NCBI GenBank assembly: GCA_947623455.1
Contig: OX392536.1
Coordinates: 12,395,282-12,459,281 of the forward strand
Length of the DNA stretch: 64,000 nucleotides
From: Mimachlamys varia
Taxonomy: Eukaryota > Mollusca > Bivalvia > Pectinida > Pectinidae
Reading direction: 5' to 3'
The number at the start of each line of letters is the position of its first letter. Within the stretch, counting starts at the first letter, position 1. Below, piece by piece: positions 23,800 to 34,904 of this stretch. Position numbers and translations under genes: made by a program. The notes beneath the pieces are model-generated. The model did not search any database and was not told the DNA's origin. It worked only from the letters and a program-made list of their open reading frames with translations.

Positions 23800-24864
23800 C
23801 TAAATCAGTTTCTTTTGGGCTTGCGCGATGCTAGTTTCCTGTGTACGAATATATCGACAATAGCAGTCAGAGCTCCACCTGCCCAAATTTTTAATCATGT
23901 GGTCTTCTTTACCACTAAGACCCGCGCTAGTGGCTGCTCCAATTCGAAAGGAATGTCCATTGTATTTTCGCAAGTCATGCCCACAGATGTGGAGTACATG
24001 TTTGCAGCTCTGAATGAACTCACTTCTATCGAGAGCCGCCTTATGCTCAGTTACGAAAAGAGGCTCAGTAGGCAACAAGGAATTGAATCTCTGGCGTCTC
24101 ATGGACAAGGCTTTCACGGGACACACATTGTGTGTCATCTTGTGGAGTTGAATTGTGATACCTCTTCTGAAAGGGTCTGTTTTGGACTCTTTAATGTTTA
24201 ATGTGCACATGTCGTCATACATAGTTACATCCCTTATACTCAAGTTCCGAGAAGGGTCAAATGAGTTTGGTGTTGGTACTGTGAATTCTCCACATCGCAA
24301 GAAGCCGAAAAAGGCTATAATGCAAGCACATTCTAGCATGGTGTTAGTAAACGGTGAGAAGATACCTTGGCGGAGTTGACCACACATTTGTTTTAAGATA
24401 TCTCCAGTAATGGGTAACCGAACCATAGTGGTTGTTCCTTGGACTCTTTTAATTGATTTTAGAATCAGAGCCAGCCGGGGTAGTAGTCGCGTGTCCAAGT
24501 TCTCTAGGGGTGAAGGCACATTCTGTTGAAGATATGTGAAGCGGACACCGTTCAGGTACAGCTTAATGGTAGAATGTTGAAGATGCAGGTGTTCATAACA
24601 ATGAGTCACGAAGTATACGAGATTTTCCTCAGAGATAGGTGGAAGGCTCCCTGTATCCCAGGTGATATTATGCATGGCCATGAACCTTTCAAAGTGGGCA
24701 TACCCTGTCTTGTAAGCTGTGCATGTCCCTGTGGCAAGGGCCGTTGACCATAAGTTGTTCACAGCGCTGTTTAACTCCAGATTACTGCGGAGTGTGGCGG
24801 GCACGGATGAGGCTGAGGGTCTGCGTAGGGGGCCAGGTCTCTGAATCGTCGGATCTGTAAACAA
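23800..24864 (-). CDS. DIRS element tyrosine recombinase, intact frame
   Basis: A 354-residue frame without interruption. The N-terminal SAM-like core-binding half has WSTALATGTCTAYKTGYAHF and LVYFVTHCYEHLHLQHSTIK. The catalytic half has FFGFLRCGEFTVP (first Arg), LNIKESKTDPFRRG (Lys region), GHSFRIGAATSAG (H-x-x-R) and RWSSDCYCRYIR with the nucleophilic Tyr candidate. The reaction would be strand exchange that inserts the circular cDNA without target-site duplication. All of the expected catalytic residues appear to be present, unlike the neighbouring gag and RT frames, which carry lesions. Confidence 0.85.
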   Translation of the reverse strand: MFTDPTIQRPGPLRRPSASSVPATLRSNLELNSAVNNLWSTALATGTCTAYKTGYAHFERFMAMHNITWDTGSLPPISEENLVYFVTHCYEHLHLQHSTIKLYLNGVRFTYLQQNVPSPLENLDTRLLPRLALILKSIKRVQGTTTMVRLPITGDILKQMCGQLRQGIFSPFTNTMLECACIIAFFGFLRCGEFTVPTPNSFDPSRNLSIRDVTMYDDMCTLNIKESKTDPFRRGITIQLHKMTHNVCPVKALSMRRQRFNSLLPTEPLFVTEHKAALDRSEFIQSCKHVLHICGHDLRKYNGHSFRIGAATSAGLSGKEDHMIKNLGRWSSDCYCRYIRTQETSIAQAQKKLI

Positions 24865-25400
24865 GAGAGAGAGTCACTTATAGAGTTTTGTTTCCCTGGT
24901 ACATGTTTGCTACGAAAGGTAAAGCTATACACACAAGCACACCAGGTCAATCTGCGCATCAGCTCCATAATATAAAGGCATTTTGAACGTCCCTTATTTA
25001 CAATTGCGACTGTAGCTTCATTGTCACACCTAAATACTATCTGTTGTTTGGCCCACTCGCTCCCCCACAGAATTGCTGCCACGACAATCGGATATAGCTC
25101 TTTATATGCTATAGAAAGTGTTTCCTCTTTAACATTTGGCATAGTAGGGGGCCAGGAAGACGAGAACCATTTCCCTTGAAAGTAACCTCCGAAACCGATA
25201 GTGGCTGATGCATCGGTGTACAGTTCTAGTAAGTCACTCTGAATAGGTTCTTGATAGTGAAATAGAGCCACGCCGTTCCATTGCTCTAAAAAGGTCAGCC
25301 AAAAGTGTAAATCAGTGCGACAGTCCTTAGTAAGGTACACCAAGTCGTGCAGATCTTTGACAGTAGCTGACAGGTGGATCAAGTATGAGACAAACGACCG
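24771..25400 (-). pseudogene. DIRS element RNase H domain, continuing the RT frame
   Basis: This continues the RT frame after the TGA. It contains FWLTFLEQWNGVALFHYQEP, then LLELYTDASATIGFGGYFQG (the YTDAS motif with the first catalytic Asp), EELYPIV-type helix as KELYPIVVAAILWG, FRCDNEATVAIVN (second acidic site) and GKQNSISDSLSC (the last catalytic Asp). Its last 94 bases overlap the start of the recombinase ORF in another frame, a compact arrangement seen in DIRS-type elements. Confidence 0.8.
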
Positions 25401-26426
25401 TCATGGTAGTATGATTCGTGACGCGAAGTTGAGGTGTCCCAATAGCTGTAGCAACTGCCTTTTGGTACATACAGACTTGTCCAGTAAGTCACTAATACAC
25501 TTACATATTCGCTGTACTTTGTCTGTAGGGAGGCGGGCTTCCATCCTTTGGGAGTCTAGTATAATACCCAGGTATTCAAGGCAGGTAGTAGGTCCTACTG
25601 TTTTCTTGTGTGACAAAGGTATGTTGAGTCTTTTAAAGATAGTAGTCATGGCAGCCATATTTCTTTCTCCAATGCAGTCTGGACTGTCGATAGTCAAGAA
25701 GTCATCTAGAAGGTGCATGATGTGATTTACCTTATAATAGTGATGGGCAATGTAGCAGATGGCTTGGGATAGGTTGTCAAATATCTTGGGGCTAAAGCAG
25801 CATCCAAATGTGAGTCTGACGTAGAAGTAGTAAGCAGAGTTCCATTTTACACAAAAAAGCGGCCACTGAGCTGGTTTAATAGGACAAATCTTAAAGGCAT
25901 CCGCAATGTCAAACTTACACAACCAAGCTCCCGACCCACAGTGCATGATTACTCTGATGGCATCGTCTATTTTAACATAAGACATCGAGCAGGAGTCTTT
26001 ATCGATTGTCTCGTTGACACTAATGCATGAGTCGTTGTGAGGTGCCGATAGGTCTAATATTAAACGTTCCTTTCCTGAATACTTCCCTATACTGACCCCT
26101 AGTGGGCTCACTCTATAGTGGTTGAAGGGTAGTTTATCAAAGGGACCATACATGAAACCTTTCTGACATTTAATATCTAGTAGCCATTTGACAACTTCAG
26201 GACGACACCTAGCTGATACATTGTTCCTGCATTCAAAGTTTCTGTCACGTATAATATCTGTAGATATTTTTGTGTCAAATCCGTCCTTGAAACCATTACA
26301 AAGATATGCTACGAAATCCCTGTCACAATGTGAAGAAAGTTCTGCTTTTAATTGTTCAATATGAATAGGTGAAGATGCTTCCCACGTAATGTTAAAATGT
26401 CTCTGATCTTTGTTGTTTTTTTTGTG
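25401..26426 (-). pseudogene. DIRS element reverse transcriptase, ends at a premature TGA
   Basis: The frame is open from 26426, directly after a TAA, in a different frame from gag and next to an A8 run. It contains FMYGPFDKLPFNHYRVSPLG, GKERLILDLSAPHND, AWLCKFDIADAFKICPIKPA, YFYVRLTFGCCFSPKIFDNL and the catalytic LLDDFLTID. The frame stops at a TGA (25403-25401) right after LNFASRIILP, where the same frame continues without a gap into RSFVSYLIHL and RNase H. A single substitution in a Gly codon explains the stop. How pol is translated is not evident: it may use a frameshift at the A-run or its own start. Confidence 0.8.
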
Positions 26427-26458
26427 TTAACATTGACAACCAGCTGTTCATTGTGTAG

Positions 26459-27938
26459 TCATTTTTCTGTCTGAGTAGGGCCATAAGCATTCCTAGCGCG
26501 GTAGTTTGAATTGGAATTTGAACTTGAGTTGGCACTGGTGGCAGTTTTCTTCTTAGGACAGAGATTCGCACCATGGCCACGTCCCTTGCACCTAATACAA
26601 GCATGGAGAAGGGGGCATTGGTTCCTAAAACATCCCTGAGTGCCGTTGAAATTATTGCAGATTTCTCGTCCGTCATGGAAATATCTGTGACGCCCTTGTT
26701 TGTCTAGTTTCTCTCTCAAGTTGGAGTTAGATTGATGGTGTTGGCTACCTGACGATCTTTCTTGATGGGGCTGCAGGGGACAGAACTGTGTCAAGTGATC
26801 GACAATGTTGCAGAGCTGACAGGCTTTAACCTCGGCGCCTGCACTTACTAGGGCTAGTAGGTCACGATCTCTCTCACCCCAGTCTATCTTGACATATCTT
26901 TCTCTAAGCAAAGCTGCTGCTTTGGCACTAAACATCTTATGATAATCATAAAACTTGTTGCCGTAGAAATTTGAGATGTCGATGAGATCATCCTGATACG
27001 AATCTAGTTCTTGTCGACGCTCAGGGTATGCTTGACACATAACCCTCTTGAATTTCCCAAATGCCTTTATAAATTCTTGAATAGAGAGTTGACGGTTCAA
27101 ACGGGGGTCTGGGCGGCTCATGAGGTTAAATTCAATATTATCAGTGACTACGGTATGAGTTTGGGGACAGTCATAGTTCGGGATAAGTAAGGCGGCCAAG
27201 TTTACGTCCTTACCTTCCGTAATCTGTCGCTGCATGGACGGAGACACGATATCGACTGTCGAGAACGAATCAGATCTTACTCCGTGGCTTGTCGTTAGAG
27301 TCTGTGTTACGGTCTCTGCGTTATTTTGTTCGTACCAATTCCCGAGGTGGAGGTTTGGTCGCTTCTCGTCTTTCTCCGTCATTAGTTTGTTGACAGTGTC
27401 TTGTAGCGAAGAAAAACACTGTGTTACACTGCTCAGTGTAGACAACAGGGCCGCCATGTTGCTGGTATCACTTCCGGTGGTACTACTTCCCGGCGTAGGA
27501 ATGTGCGCGCTAGCTTCGGTGGGTGTCGGTAAATCGGTTGTTTGTGATGGTGCGTTCGTGTTCCGCGGTGGCGATGTAGTGCCCGCGTTTTCCACGTACC
27601 ATTGTTTCAAGGATAGTCTTTGATAGGTTTCCGCGCGGGACTTTAATTCCGAAGTCTGTCAATAGTCTTTCTTTTAGTTGGAAAACAGTCCAGTTCGATG
27701 GGTTATCCATGTCCCATGAATCGTCGCGATTGTACGGTTGGAAACGCACACAACTTGTGTTTACGTTTCCCTCTCCATGTTCTGGTAGGTCTATTCCCAC
27801 GTGGTTAGCGTCAGTGTTCTCTGTTTCGGGTCTTGTAACGGTCAAGGTAGCACGGGTACGTCTAGATCTCGGCATCTTGGCGAAACACAATATAGTTACG
27901 ACGAAAAATGTCCGTAGTGCATTGTCCTCCGTATTCAC
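26459..27938 (-). pseudogene. DIRS element gag-like ORF (two frames)
   Basis: The N-terminal part is in the frame from 27878 or so (MPRSRRTRATLTVTR, then NWTVFQLKERLLTDFGIKVP). The main frame 27610-26459 takes over at LKQWYVENAG, so one base appears to have been lost or gained near 27600. Further on are a Ser/Thr/Pro-rich linker, a helical capsid-like region (LSIQEFIKAFGKFKRVMCQA) and a C-terminal cysteine block ending CIRCKGRGHGANLC, a CCHC zinc knuckle (C-x2-C-x4-H-x4-C). The WTV-QLKE segment resembles a SAP-like motif. This should be the nucleic-acid-binding structural protein. The frameshift makes the copy defective unless it is a sequencing error. Confidence 0.7.
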
Positions 27939-28000
27939 AAATGTTACGTGAAAACACGTTTGGTAGAGACGTTGTACTAGCGAAGGTGACCAGTCATATT

Positions 28001-28675
28001 CCTGCTAGAGTGGATAGTTCATGTAATTCACGGGTTGCTGGTTATTCGTAATAAAACTACTAGTATTTAGTATTGTAATATAGAAAAAATTGAACAGGCT
28101 CTAGTTAGATAACACGTCTGTATCACTGAACATCATTTCCTAAAGGACGCTGATTACTAATTAATCAGGTCACGTGACAAAACAGTGGGCCCTGATTGGC
28201 TGTCCCTATTCTCCTATAGGGTTCAAAGGTTATAGTATAATTATACATGCTGTCTAGAGTTCGATGTAAATATGTAGCCCATACTGGTCTATGCAATTAG
28301 TTTAGTATTGTATATATAATGAGTCAAACAAGTGATCAACGTTGATTTACTTTTAGAGTATATGTATATGTTAAGTGCATGTATACTTAACAAAAATAGA
28401 TTATTGACATAATAGATTATCACAAGCTGAATAAACACAATTATATGTACTATATAATTAAAAATTTCTTCGAAAAATATGGTGCTGGAAGCGGATTCGG
28501 ACGAACCCAATTTGTATAGCCCCTGCAAATTTCATAAGGCAGATGTTAATAAACATTCCAAGTTTTGGAAAGCCTAATTGTCATTTGATATTCTTCTATT
28601 TAATGAACATTACCATCCGTAACAAGGCAATCGTTTAACTTTGAGATCTTTAGAAAGTATTTACCAATGACTAAC
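28001..28675. other. Intron e11/e12, flank upstream of the DIRS element
   Basis: AT-rich sequence between the upstream end of the DIRS element and exon e11. Part of the element's terminal sequence may lie here. No exon or RNA gene is seen. Confidence 0.4.
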
Positions 28676-28906
28676 CTTCATTTTTTCGATCTTGTCTTTC
28701 CGTCGCGCCCATACCAGCACTATAAGATAGACGCACCAAACAATCAGTACTGTAATCACAATGACTGGATTGTCAAAGAATGTCAGGAAGAGGGCTGCAT
28801 CAGCAATAGGGTCGACCAGGTTTGGCACTACAAGGAAGCCTGCAGCGAAAGAGGTCATGTGGTTGCAGGAGCAAGTCAATGTCTTCAGACTGTTTCGAGG
28901 GGAAAT
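28676..28906 (-). CDS. Polycystin exon e11: GPS cleavage region and TM1
   Basis: The acceptor is CCTGACAG and the donor GAAG|GTTAGT follows 28676. The exon is 231 bp, phase 0 to 0, 77 codons. It opens ISPRNSLKTLTCSCNHMTSF, the second half of the GPS motif (CxCxHxTSF). The family's cleavage position is just after the His, before the M-T pair. The usual residue pairs for autoproteolysis are H-L/H-M followed by T or S, so cleavage is plausible. A hydrophobic helix (VIVITVLIVWCVYLIVLVWA) is TM1, followed by basic RRKDKIEKMK on the cytoplasmic side, which leads into the PLAT domain in e12. Confidence 0.93.
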
Positions 28907-30147
28907 CTGTCAGGAAAAAAAAATCATCTAGTCTATCACTTGTAAGAATAATTATACACCTAGCATGTAACCAACAGTCATTCGTTCTATATATTATCAA
29001 ACAACGTAATATTAAAAAAAGAATACAATCAAGAAAAAGACAAGAAAATACTTGAACCAGAAAATGTATGTGGCAGAGACGATATTTGTTACACTTAGGT
29101 TTTTTATCATTATATACGATTTATACATATACTCTGATATATATAACTAACACTCCTTATTTCTGTGGTTTGGTTATATTCCTTATTTTGGCCTCTTAAA
29201 TTGATTTAGATAGACGTATTTTATCATTGGTCAGTATTTAAGTTTTCCCGTTGTCGCCTCTTGGGTTAGCCAATGGTCAAGTCTTTCTTTGTATTCTTTG
29301 TGTGACCGAGACATTTGGCGCGACATTTGTCAGATATAACATGACGTCTTGACGAAAGCAGACAAGACATTGACAGGTAAGAAATATTAACTTTCACAAA
29401 TTAATAATCTGAATTCTAAAGTATCTGCTTTCTATTATATTTTATAGTAATAGATAAAACGATTACACTAGTAAATTCTGGATTTATCCTTGTATGTACC
29501 GTATATACATTGTGTCATTTTAGTTGTGTTCTATATGTACGTATTTCTTTGTTATACAGATATACGATATACATTGTGTACGTAGAAAGCCTCAGGATAT
29601 TTCCTGACGTAAAATGGCCCTGTTCCACAAATAGGTACAGTTTTCCTTCTTTTAATTATTTTAGTAATGTATAAGGGAATGTATTTTTATTGTACTTTAT
29701 TTATTCAATTATCTCTGTATCCATACATACTGAGTTAATGAAAGATAAGATTTACATCATATGTGCAATATTACATGTGTATGATATAAGTTAATATAAT
29801 GTAAATCTAGAGATAATATAGGTAATTCATAGAACTATAATTGTAAATGTAAAACTTCCGAGATAAATACTTCTTAACGTATATTGTGCTATATGTATAT
29901 GTGCATAATACAGCAACTTCAGCGTGTACATATCTGAAATGTAATTATCATATAATTGCAGGGTGTAACATTCATTTATGTCGAAGATGACTGACTGGAA
30001 TAAATCGGAAAGAATTCTCGCAAGTGTTTGTTGATATTTAATCACCACAATCCAACACTGCTACATAGATATATACTCTTATCATATGGCCATTTTTCCT
30101 CATCTTTGTCCAAATAACGCAATTATTAAATCCTTCAATATACCAAA
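28907..30147. other. Intron e10/e11, part beyond the array
   Basis: AT-rich intron sequence. I see no exon, RNA gene or repeat array before the 41-bp array starts near 30148. Confidence 0.4.
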
Positions 30148-32338
30148 GCCGTCAGTTACCAACTGATCCCTGACATACGTACCTTACAGCCGTCAGTTAC
30201 CCACTGATCCCTGACATACGTACGTACCTTACGGCCGTCACTTACCCACTTATCCCTGACATACGTACCTTACGGCCGTCAGTAACCCACTGATCCCTGA
30301 CATACGTACCTTACGGCCGCCAGTTACTCACTGATCCCTGACATACGTATCTTACGGCCGTCAGTTACCCACTGATCCCTGACATACATACCTTACGGCC
30401 GCCAGTTACCCACTGATCCCTGTCATACGTACCTTACAGCCGTCAGTTACCCACTGATCGCTGACATACGTACCTTACAGCCGTCAGTTACCCACTGATC
30501 CCTGACATACGTACCTTACAGCCGTCAGTTACCCACTGATCCCTGACATACGTACCTTACGGCCGTCAGTTACCCACTGATCCCTGACATACGTACCTTA
30601 CGGGCGTCAGTTACCCGCTGATCCCTGACATACGTACCTTACGGCCGCCAGTTACCCACTGATCCCTGACATACGTACCTTACAGCCACAGTTACCCACT
30701 GATCCCTGACATACGTACCTTACGGCCGTCAGTTACTCACTGATCCCTGACATACGTACCTTACGGCCGTCAGTTACCCACTGATCCCTGTCATACGTAC
30801 CTTACAGCCGTCAGTTACCCACTGATCCCTGACATACGTACCTTACAGCCGTCAGTTACCCACTGATCCCTGACATACGTACCTTACGGCCGTCAGTTAC
30901 CCACTGATCCCTGACATACGTACCTTACGGCCGTCAGTTACCCACTGATCCCTGACATACTTACTTTACAGCCGTCAACTACCCACTGATCCCTGACATA
31001 CGTACCTTACGGCCGCCAGTTACCCACTGATCCCTGACATACGTACCTTACGGCCGCCAGTTACCCACTGATCCCTGACATACGTAACTTACAGCCGTCA
31101 GTTACCAACTGATCCCTGACATACGTACCTTACGGCCGTCAGTTACCCACTGATCCCTGACATACGTACCTTACGGCCGTCAGTTACCCACTAGTCCCTG
31201 ACATCCGTACCTTACGGCCGTCAGTTACTCACTGATCACTGACATACGTACCTTACGGCCGTCAGTTACCCCCTGATCCCTGATATACGTACCTTACAGC
31301 CGTCAGTTACCCACTGATCCCTGACATACGTACCCTACAGCCGTCAGTTACCCACTGATCCTTGACATACATACCTTACAGTCGTAAGTTACCCACTGAT
31401 CCCTGACATACGTACCTTACAACCGTCAGTTACCCACTGATCCCTTACATACGTACCTTACAACCGTCAGTTACCCACTGATCCTTGACAAACGTACCTT
31501 ACAGCCGTCATTTGCCCACTGATCCCTGACATACGTACAAATGTACCTTACAGCCATCAGTTACCCACTGATCCCTGACATACGTACCTTAAAACCGTCA
31601 GCTTCCCACTGATCCCTGTCATACGTACCTTACAGCCGTCAGTTACCCACTGATCCCTGACATACGTACCTTACAACCGTCAGCTTCCCACTGATCCCTG
31701 TCATACGTACCTTACAGCCGTCAGTTACCCACTGATCCCTGACATACGTACCTTACAGCCGTCAGTGATCCCTGACATACGTACCCTACAGTCGCCAGTT
31801 ACCAACTGATCCATGACGTACGTACCTTACGGCCGTCGGTTACCCACTGACCCCTGACATACGTACCTTACAGCCGTCAGTTACCCACTGATCCCTGACA
31901 TACGTACTTTACAGCCGTCAGTTACCCACTGATCCCCGACATACGTACCTTACAGCCGTCAGTTACCCACTGATCCCTGGCATACGTACCTTACAGTCGT
32001 CAGTTACCCACTGATCCTTGACAAACGTACTTTACAGCCGTCATTTGCCCACTGATCCCTGACATACGTACAAATGTACCTTACAGCCATCAGTTACCCA
32101 CTGATCCCTGACATACGTACCGTACAACCGTCAGCTTCCCACTGATCCCTGTCATACGTACCTTACAGCCGTCAGTTACCCACTGATCCCTGACATACGT
32201 TCCTTACAGCCGTCAGTGATCCCTTACATACGTACCTTACAGCCGTCAGTGATCCCTGACATACGTACCCAACAGCCGCCAGTTACCAACTGATCCATGA
32301 CGTACGTACCTTACAGCCGTCGGTTACCCACTGATCCT
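30148..32338 (-). repeat. 41-bp array built from the e10 exon end and its splice donor (~53 copies)
   Basis: On the minus strand the unit reads GGATCAGTGGGTAACTGACG, then GCYGTAAG|GTACGTATGTCA. The first part is the last ~27 bases of exon e10 (coding DQWVTDGCK) and the second is its 5' splice site. The array starts at the exon itself (the first copy overlaps 32338-32310) and runs about 2.2 kb into the intron. Two main variants differ at C/T in the Cys/Arg codon. Most copies keep AAG|GTACGT. A larger duplication of about 531 bases (13 units) is visible between 31512-31790 and 32045-32290, marked by the CAAATGTACC insertion. Confidence 0.95.
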
Positions 32339-32509
32339 TGGCATTATCAAAGAATCCACAGGCAGTACTGTAAATGCCAATTTTGACAGATACATTGGTG
32401 GTAATAAAAGGAACATCTGTTTCATTTGCTGTGATGTTCTGTCCTTCCTTAACTGCTATAATCAAATACTGCGGAGAGCCGTCCAGTATCAGCATATCAT
32501 CACCGCCTT
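32310..32509 (-). CDS. Polycystin exon e10: pre-GPS strand (W..DGC); 3' end seeds the 41-bp array
   Basis: The acceptor is GTGTAACAG and the donor GTAAG|GTACGT follows 32310. The exon is 200 bp: two bases of a split codon, then 66 codons ending in phase 0. It encodes EGGDDMLILDGSPQYLIIAV, three sequons (NITA, NETD, NVSV), then IGIYSTACGFFDNAKDQWVT and DGCK. The W followed by DGC is the first half of the GPS motif, with e11 supplying the second half. The bases encoding DQWVTDGCK together with the donor are repeated about 53 times in the intron that begins here. Confidence 0.92.
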
Positions 32510-32679
32510 CTGTTACACAATCAGAAACATATCATTACAATTAACGTTGCCATTTCATACTAAGCTACTGAAGAACAACACCTCCACTTTTAGTGTAACA
32601 AAAAATCAGAAAAAAAAATGGATTTTGGTATTGATCCCTTGACCTGAGTTCAAAAAGAGAGTAAACTACTTCTGCTTAA

Positions 32680-33410
32680 AAGAATCAGAGAATACCGAAG
32701 CGTCAACAAAACCATAATCCGAACTCAAAATCGATTAAACTAGAGGAAAAATATTAACAAAGGAAATACTTGCATCAAGACCTTTGCAAAAGTACAAGAA
32801 AATAAGACCACGTGTTGCGGATTAGTAAGGGTTTTCTGCTTCATAAACAACACCCATCACTTAAATATTTGGTCACATCCTAGTAAACGTCAAGTCCTTA
32901 ATATGAGAACCGAGTCATAATGATCAAAAGTAAGCACACTAATGCGTATACTCAAAAACGTCTATCTTCATATCACACAAGGATATGAAGAATATTTCAC
33001 AATGAGACAAAAATGGCGACAATAAAACTTGTCCATAGTTCTCATCAATCTGCATTTCTACAATACATGTGTGGTAATTTTTTTGTCAGCAGTCGACATC
33101 TATCACGAAAGTCTCGATAATTAGAGTAATAACGAATCAACTACGATATGTAAACATCATAGGTGGGAGAAGCAGGGATATTTCTATTAAGAAAGGGAAA
33201 GTTCACGATCGGAAATTGCAATCGACATATTTATCATATAGCAGCCTTGTATGAAAACAAAAGTCAGCTAAGTGTGGGACACAGTTTGTTCCCATGGGTG
33301 GGAATGCCAACAGCCTGTTGGAAAACTTTCCTCCAATCTCATTAAAAAAAATTGTTCACCAGGAATTCAATTATTCGTACTATATCTTCCTTATATATAA
33401 GAGAAAAAAT
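32680..33410 (-). mobile_element. Penelope-like element relic
   Basis: Decayed copy of the 16590-18470 element. Shared phrases are GAATACCGAAGCGTCAACA, AAATCGATTAAAC, the tail with GTCGACATC.ATCACGAAA, and the RT portion near 33250-33380 (GGGACACAGTTTGTTCCCATG). It has been shortened by internal deletions. Confidence 0.6.
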
Positions 33411-33489
33411 AATAAAGCATACCACATCCTGTCTGACTAGCAGAGGATACATTGTAACAATGACCTAGAACCAAATTTATTTATCACTT

Positions 33490-34390
33490 TTTTGAGTGAT
33501 ATAGGGATGCTGTGTTGAGGTATTTCCTCTGGGGACATAGTTAACTGGAGTGATACAGTGATATAGGGATGTTGTGTTGAGGTATCCTCTCTGGGGACAT
33601 AGTTAACCGGAGTGATATAGTGATATAGGGATGTTGTGTTGAGGTATCCTCTCTGGGGACATAGTTAACTGGAGTGATACAGTGATATAGGGATGTTGTG
33701 TTGAGGTATTCTGTCTAGGGAGATAGTTAACTGGAGTGATACAGTGATATAGGGATGTTGTGTTGAGGTATCCTCTCTGGGGATATAGTTTACCGGAGTG
33801 ATACAGTGATATAGGGATGATGTTTTGAGGTATCCTCTCTGGGGACATAGTTTACTGGAGTGATACAGTGATATAGGGATGTTGTGTTGAGGTATCCTCT
33901 CTGGGGACATAGTTTACTGGAGTGATACAGTGATATAGGGATGTTGTGTTGAGGTATTCTGTCTAGGGAGATAGTTTACTGGAGTGATACAGTGATATAG
34001 GGATGTTGTGTTGAGGTATTCTGTCTAGGGAGATAGTTAACTGGAGTGATACAGTGATATAGGGATGCTGTGTTGAGGTATCCTCTCTGGGGACATAGTT
34101 TACTGGAGAGATACAGTGATATAGGGATGTTGTGTTGAGGTATTCTGTCTAGGGAGATAGTTTACCGGAGTGATACAGTGATATAGGGATGCTGTGTTGA
34201 TGTATCCTCTCTGGGGACACAGTTTACTGGAGTGATACAGTGATATAGGGATGCTGTACTGAGGTATCCTCTCTGGGGACAAAGGTTACTGGAGTGATAC
34301 AGTGATATAGGGATGCTGTGTTGAAGTACTTGTTTTTTTCTGGGAAATACATGTAGTTTACCTGAGTTATTCAGTGATATAGGGATGCCC
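33490..34390 (-). repeat. 62-bp array derived from the e9 exon end and donor (~14 copies)
   Basis: On the minus strand each unit contains GCATCCCTATATCACTG, then TATCACTCCRGTAAACTATG. Exon e9 ends GCATCCCTATATCACTG, then AATAACTCAG|GTAAACTACATG, so the unit is again the exon end plus its splice donor. Many copies keep a GTAAAC; others have GTTAAC. The remainder of the unit is GTCCCCAGAGAGGATACCTC. Because 62 is not a multiple of three and few stops occur, long frames run through on this strand (for example 33848-33603). These are repeat artefacts, except that the frame from e9 enters them. Confidence 0.93.
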
Positions 34391-34601
34391 TGTTGCTGCA
34401 CTGTTCTTTGAGATACCGTTTCATCTTTGCTGGCATTGTACAGCATCAATATAAGGTCAAACTCCACAACCTTTGCATACAATTGCATGACCATGGCAGG
34501 GTCTATGTCTGCCATGCTGACCTTCAGGAAGCTGCTATAGATGACTTGATTTCTCGTTGTTTCATATGTTAAGTCCAGTGTATTTGATTCAGACTTCTGG
34601 T
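34362..34601 (-). CDS. Polycystin exon e9: GAIN-like domain, middle; 3' end seeds a 62-bp array
   Basis: The acceptor is TTTTTTAG and the donor ACTCAG|GTAAAC follows 34362. The exon is 240 bp: two bases complete the e8 codon, and it ends in phase 1. It encodes DQKSESNTLDLTYETTRNQV, then FLKVSMADIDPAMVMQLYAK and VEFDLILMLYNASKDETVS, ending QQQGIPISLNNS. The last ~27 bases and the donor region recur as a tandem array starting just inside the next intron. The frame stays open through the donor for about three repeat units, so retention or use of a downstream donor would add residues before a stop. Confidence 0.88.
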
Positions 34602-34904
34602 CTAAAAAATAAATAATAATAAAAAATCATGAAACAGGTGCAAACTATTATGTTTTTGAAAATGTGTTTTCTATTATGAATCTTTAAAGAGTGAAATTTA
34701 AGACTTCAAATAGTTGGAATTTCTAAACAGCATGCTCTATATCAAATTCACTGTTCAATGTCATGTTTTTAATTGCATTGATAGGAAAATAATTGACTAT
34801 TAAAAAAGAAAGATTTAAATATTACATCTGTGATCATGACGTTGTGTCAAGGTCATTCATAAAATACAGGTTCAAAATCAGTAATATCAGTAGACCTTTT
34901 GGTT

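Larger units (their letters stand above)
23130..28000 (-). mobile_element. DIRS-type (tyrosine recombinase) retrotransposon, nearly complete
   Basis: In minus-strand order: gag-like ORF, RT, RNase H, tyrosine recombinase. That order and the use of a tyrosine recombinase instead of an integrase define the DIRS group (DIRS, PAT, Ngaro). No methyltransferase domain is seen, so the subgroup is open. The element lies in the e11/e12 intron in the same orientation as the host gene. The ends are not resolved; the limits given are where recognisable element sequence stops. TTGATAGTAGAGTATYAC occurs at 23335-23358 and again at 23738-23760, possibly part of split direct repeats. Only a few lesions separate it from an intact copy. 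Confidence 0.8.

Noticed and set aside
23815..25725. Plus-strand frames opposite the DIRS element (up to 136 residues)
   Set aside because: Antisense shadows of the recombinase, RNase H and RT frames.
30148..32338. Regular repeats suggesting a CRISPR array
   Set aside because: Units are contiguous with no unique spacers, the genome is eukaryotic, and the unit matches the adjacent exon end.
33603..34282. Overlapping frames with repeated MSPERIPQHNIPISLYH-type protein
   Set aside because: They follow the 62-base period through all three frames; products of the array, not an independent gene.
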